Assembly: GCF_045679555.1 (NCBI RefSeq)
Contig: NC_092100.1
Coordinates: 29,079,106 to 29,143,105, forward strand
From: Salvelinus alpinus
Lineage: Eukaryota; Chordata; Actinopteri; Salmoniformes; Salmonidae
Reading direction: 5' to 3'
Length of the DNA: 64,000 nucleotides
The notes under the pieces are model-generated. The model was given only the letters and a program-made list of their open reading frames with translations, did no database searches and was not told the origin of the DNA. The position numbers and the translations under genes are program-made. This document shows, in pieces, positions 60,549 through 64,000 of the stretch; positions within the stretch are counted from its first letter, which is position 1, and every line of letters starts with the position of its first letter.

Positions 60549-60717
60549 CATTTTTACAGACACTCTTATCCAGAGCAACCTACAGGAGCAATTAGAGTTA
60601 AGTGCCTTGCTCAAGGGCACATCCACAGATGCGTCACCTAGTCAGCTCAGGGATTCCAACCAGTGACCTTTCCGTTACTGGCCCAACGCTCTTAACAGTT
60701 AGGCTACCTGCCGCCCA
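60549..60717 (-). mobile_element. tRNA-headed SINE, second tail type
   Basis: On the minus strand it starts GGCGGCAGGTAGCCTAACTG and passes GGGCCAGTAACGGAAAGGTC and a B-box-like GGTTGGAATCC. It ends with GCTCTGGATAAGAGTGTCTG. The head is of the HpaI type, but the tail differs from the SINE at 26.2 kb and corresponds to another tRNA-SINE tail common in fish. Confidence 0.85.
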
Positions 60718-61126
60718 TATACATTCAATCATATCCTCACAGTGAAAATCCCAGGTAAACACACACACATGCTGAACACACACACATAATCACATCACAA
60801 CCAAAAGGAGTGCTGCTTTCAACTCTTTCCAGATGATTTTGGATTCTTTGTCCTTGTGAAAGGTTTCATACCTGTGCATATGTTTGGTGGGAGGGCCCTC
60901 TGTGGAACCAGGTGGGTTTTTAGCATTTGTCGATTGGTTAGAGAGGACAGCCGATGGCGAGAGATGAGAGGAGCTGAGACGAGAAGACGTTGAAGGAGAG
61001 ACGAGAGAGCTGCTGGAGGGTTGCGGGAGCGCAGTGGAACAGAGATGGACATGCACGAGAGCCCAAATCAACTCATCTCCCCCCTCTCAAACACAACGCA
61101 TGTATGCATGCTTGCACCCGCTCGCT

Positions 61127-61253
<127 letters not shown>

Positions 61254-61462
61254 CCCCCAACGGTGAAAGGAAAAAACTGTAGAGCAGGCAGGAAGAACCC
61301 AAACCAAACCTCGCAGTCAAATTAATGGACAAGATTGCTGTAGAAAATCTGCACTGCTGTGCACATCTTTGAGGGTGTGCCAGTACTTGCATGAAGAGGA
61401 AAAACAGGAAAAGACAGCCAGAGAGAGAGAGCGAGAGATAAATGCAAATTTGTTTGTTGAAG

Positions 61463-62299
<837 letters not shown>

Positions 62300-62300
<1 letters not shown>

Positions 62301-62600
62301 CTAGCTAGGGGACACGGGTACACCATGTCTGCCGAGCACTGCTGTCTGCAGTTCTGTTAACGTTACGGCGAGGGAAGTTGCTTGCTAGCTAACTAAAACA
62401 CTGCTACACAGTGTCCTTCGCCCCTGCCTGCCGAGCACTTCTTTCCACAGTTCTGTTAACGTTATGCCGAGGGAAGTAGCTAGCTAGCTAAATAGGACCC
62501 CGGTATACATTGTCCTTTGCCCCGCCTGCTGAGCACTGCTTTCCCACCGTTCTGTTAACGTTACTGATAGGAAGGTAATGTTAGCTAGCTAGCTAGTGCA
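62300..62600. repeat. Three ~100-bp tandem copies with GTTCTGTTAACGTTA
   Basis: Copies centred on CAGTTCTGTTAACGTTA at about 62350, 62449 and 62548. Each has CTGCCGAGCACT before it and a GAGGGAAGT...GCTAGCTAGCTA stretch after it. Confidence 0.85.
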
Positions 62601-62689
62601 GCCAAACCAACTCTCACGTGGCACTACCCTCGCCTCAATCAATGGCAGTGGGCACGTGGTGGGCATGGCATGTAGTTTTTTTTATGTAT

Positions 62690-64000
62690 TTTTACATTTT
62701 TCACCTTTATTTAACCAGGTAGGCTAGTTGAGAACAAGTTCTCATTTACAACTGCGACCTGGCCAAGATAAAGCAAAGCAGTGCGACACAAACAACAATA
62801 CAGAGTTACACATGGAATAAACAAACATACAGTCAATAATACAATAGAAAAAGTCTATATACAGTGAGTGCAAATGAGGTAGGATAAGGGAGGTAAGGCA
62901 ATAAATAGGCCATAGTGGTGAAATAATTACAATATAGCAATTAAACACTGGAGTGATAGATGTGCAGAAGATGAATGTGCAAGTAGAGATACTGGGGTGC
63001 AAAAGAGCAAAATAAATAAATAAATAACAGTATGGGGATGAGGTAGTTGGATGGGCTATTTATAGATGGGCTATGTACAGGTGCAGTGATCTGTGAGCTG
63101 CTCTGACAGCTGGTGCTTAAAGTTAGTGAGGGAGATATGAGTCTCCAGCTTCAGTGATTTTTGCAGTTCGTTCCAGTCATTGGCAGCAGAGAACTGGAAG
63201 GAAAGGTGGCCAAAGGAGGAATTGGCTTTGGGGGTAGCCAGTGAGATATACCTGCTGGAGCACGTGCTACGGTGGGTGCTGCTATGGTGACCAGTGAGCT
63301 GAGATAAGGCAGGGCTTTACCTAGCAAAGACTTATAGATGACCTGGAGCCAGTGTGTTTGGCGACGAATATGAAGCGAGGGCCAGCCAGCGAGAGCATAC
63401 AGGTCGCAGTGGTGGGTAATATATGGGGCTTTGGTGACAAAACGGATGGCACTGTGATAGACTGCATCCAATTTGCTGAGTAGAGTGTTGGAGGCTATTT
63501 TGTAAATGACATCGCCGAAGTCAAGGATCAGTAGGATAGTCAGTTTTACGAGGGTATGTTTGGCAGCATGAGTGAAGGACGCTTTGTTGTGAAATAGGAT
63601 GCCGATTCTAGACTTAATTTTGGATTGGAGATGCTTAATATGAGTCTGGAAGGAGTTTACAGTCTAACCAGACACCTAGGTATTTGTAGTTGTCCACATA
63701 TTCTAAGTCAGAACCGTCCAGAGTAGTTATGCTAGATGGGCGGGCAGGTGTGGGCAGCGATCGGTTGAAGAGCATGCATTTAGTTTTACTTGCATTTAAG
63801 AGCAGTTGGAGGCCACGGAAGGAGAGTTGTATGGCATTGAAGCTCGTCTGGAGGTTAGTTAACACAGTGTCCAGAGAAGAGCCAGAGGTATACAGAATGG
63901 TGTCGTCTGCATAGAGGTGGATCAGAGAATCACCAGCAGCAAGAGCGACATCATTGATGTATACAGAGAAGAGAGCCGGCCCGAGAATTGAACCCTGTGG
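62690..64000 (-). mobile_element. L2-like LINE, 3' part, cut by window edge
   Basis: Read on the minus strand from 64000 to about 62690. An RT C-terminal half is followed by a C-terminal domain, a 3' UTR and the tail CCTACCTGGTTAAATAAAGG. The 5' part lies outside the window. The tail matches those of the SINEs at 0.5 and 26.2 kb and, less closely, the 5S SINE at 43 kb. Confidence 0.9.
63151..64000 (-). pseudogene. LINE reverse transcriptase fragment with frameshift
   Basis: From the right edge downward the minus strand shows PQGSILGPALFSVYINDV (block B), the catalytic LYADDTILY (block C, about 63912-63938) and the thumb LNASKTKCMLFN and YKYLGVWLD. The frame is lost close to 63665. A later piece (63471-63151) gives LDAVYHSAIRF-type and LYALAGWPSLHIRRQ sequence of the same protein's C-terminal region in another frame. 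Not functional as it stands. Confidence 0.85.

Overview
The window is genomic DNA of a bony fish, almost certainly a salmonid (Oncorhynchus, Salmo or Salvelinus; the species cannot be fixed from sequence alone). It holds parts of two single-copy vertebrate genes with orthodox spliceosomal introns. Almost all the rest is repeats typical of salmonids: an HpaI-type tRNA SINE, other tRNA-headed SINEs, a 5S-rRNA-headed SINE, L2/Rex-like LINEs with a TTTGAT tail, degenerate Tc1 copies, hAT elements, and long CA/TG microsatellites and minisatellites.

Both genes are on the minus strand. Exons 1-3 of cbfb (core-binding factor beta, residues 1-94) lie at 19834-17357. The remaining exons were not found down to base 1, so the gene probably continues off the left edge. 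Its third intron would then contain a 9.6-kb array of 42/43-bp units (1649-11237). On the right are the alternative last exon pairs of gnao1 (G-protein alpha-o): 7B/8B at 58856-57986 and 7A/8A at 52666-51700. Each pair codes for the whole C-terminal third (residues 242-354) of one alpha-o isoform. Exons 1-6 must lie beyond base 64000.

Between the genes, 20-49 kb is a graveyard of mobile elements. In order: a LINE with a nearly whole reverse transcriptase (21.96-23.94 kb); a LINE 3' end; an HpaI SINE; a Tc1 copy (26.6-27.8 kb); an LTR element flanked by a GGTAT duplication (28.91-32.17 kb) with a long proline-rich reading frame built of 9-residue repeats; a second Tc1 copy (32.86-34.04 kb); and then a nest.

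The nest is a hAT transposon (37846-47460, 8-bp duplication CTGAGAGG) split by an endogenous retrovirus (39013-47137, 4-bp duplication CATC). The retrovirus has 697-bp LTRs that differ at one base, so it inserted recently. It nevertheless shows no gag or pol, has env remnants broken in several places (including two separate transmembrane subunits), and carries a 5S SINE. Its primer-binding site matches initiator tRNA-Met over 18 bases. Its leader carries tandem repeats rich in a GACCGGTC palindrome. Between env and the 3' LTR are eight tandem hairpin-plus-purine-tract modules whose second hairpin shows compensatory base changes. This is the most interesting structure in the window: a recently mobile, protein-poor retrovirus with an RNA-structure array.

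The right end (62.69-64 kb) is another LINE on the minus strand. Its 3' tail is shared with the SINEs elsewhere in the window. No bacterial-type features, CRISPR arrays or free-standing RNA genes were seen.
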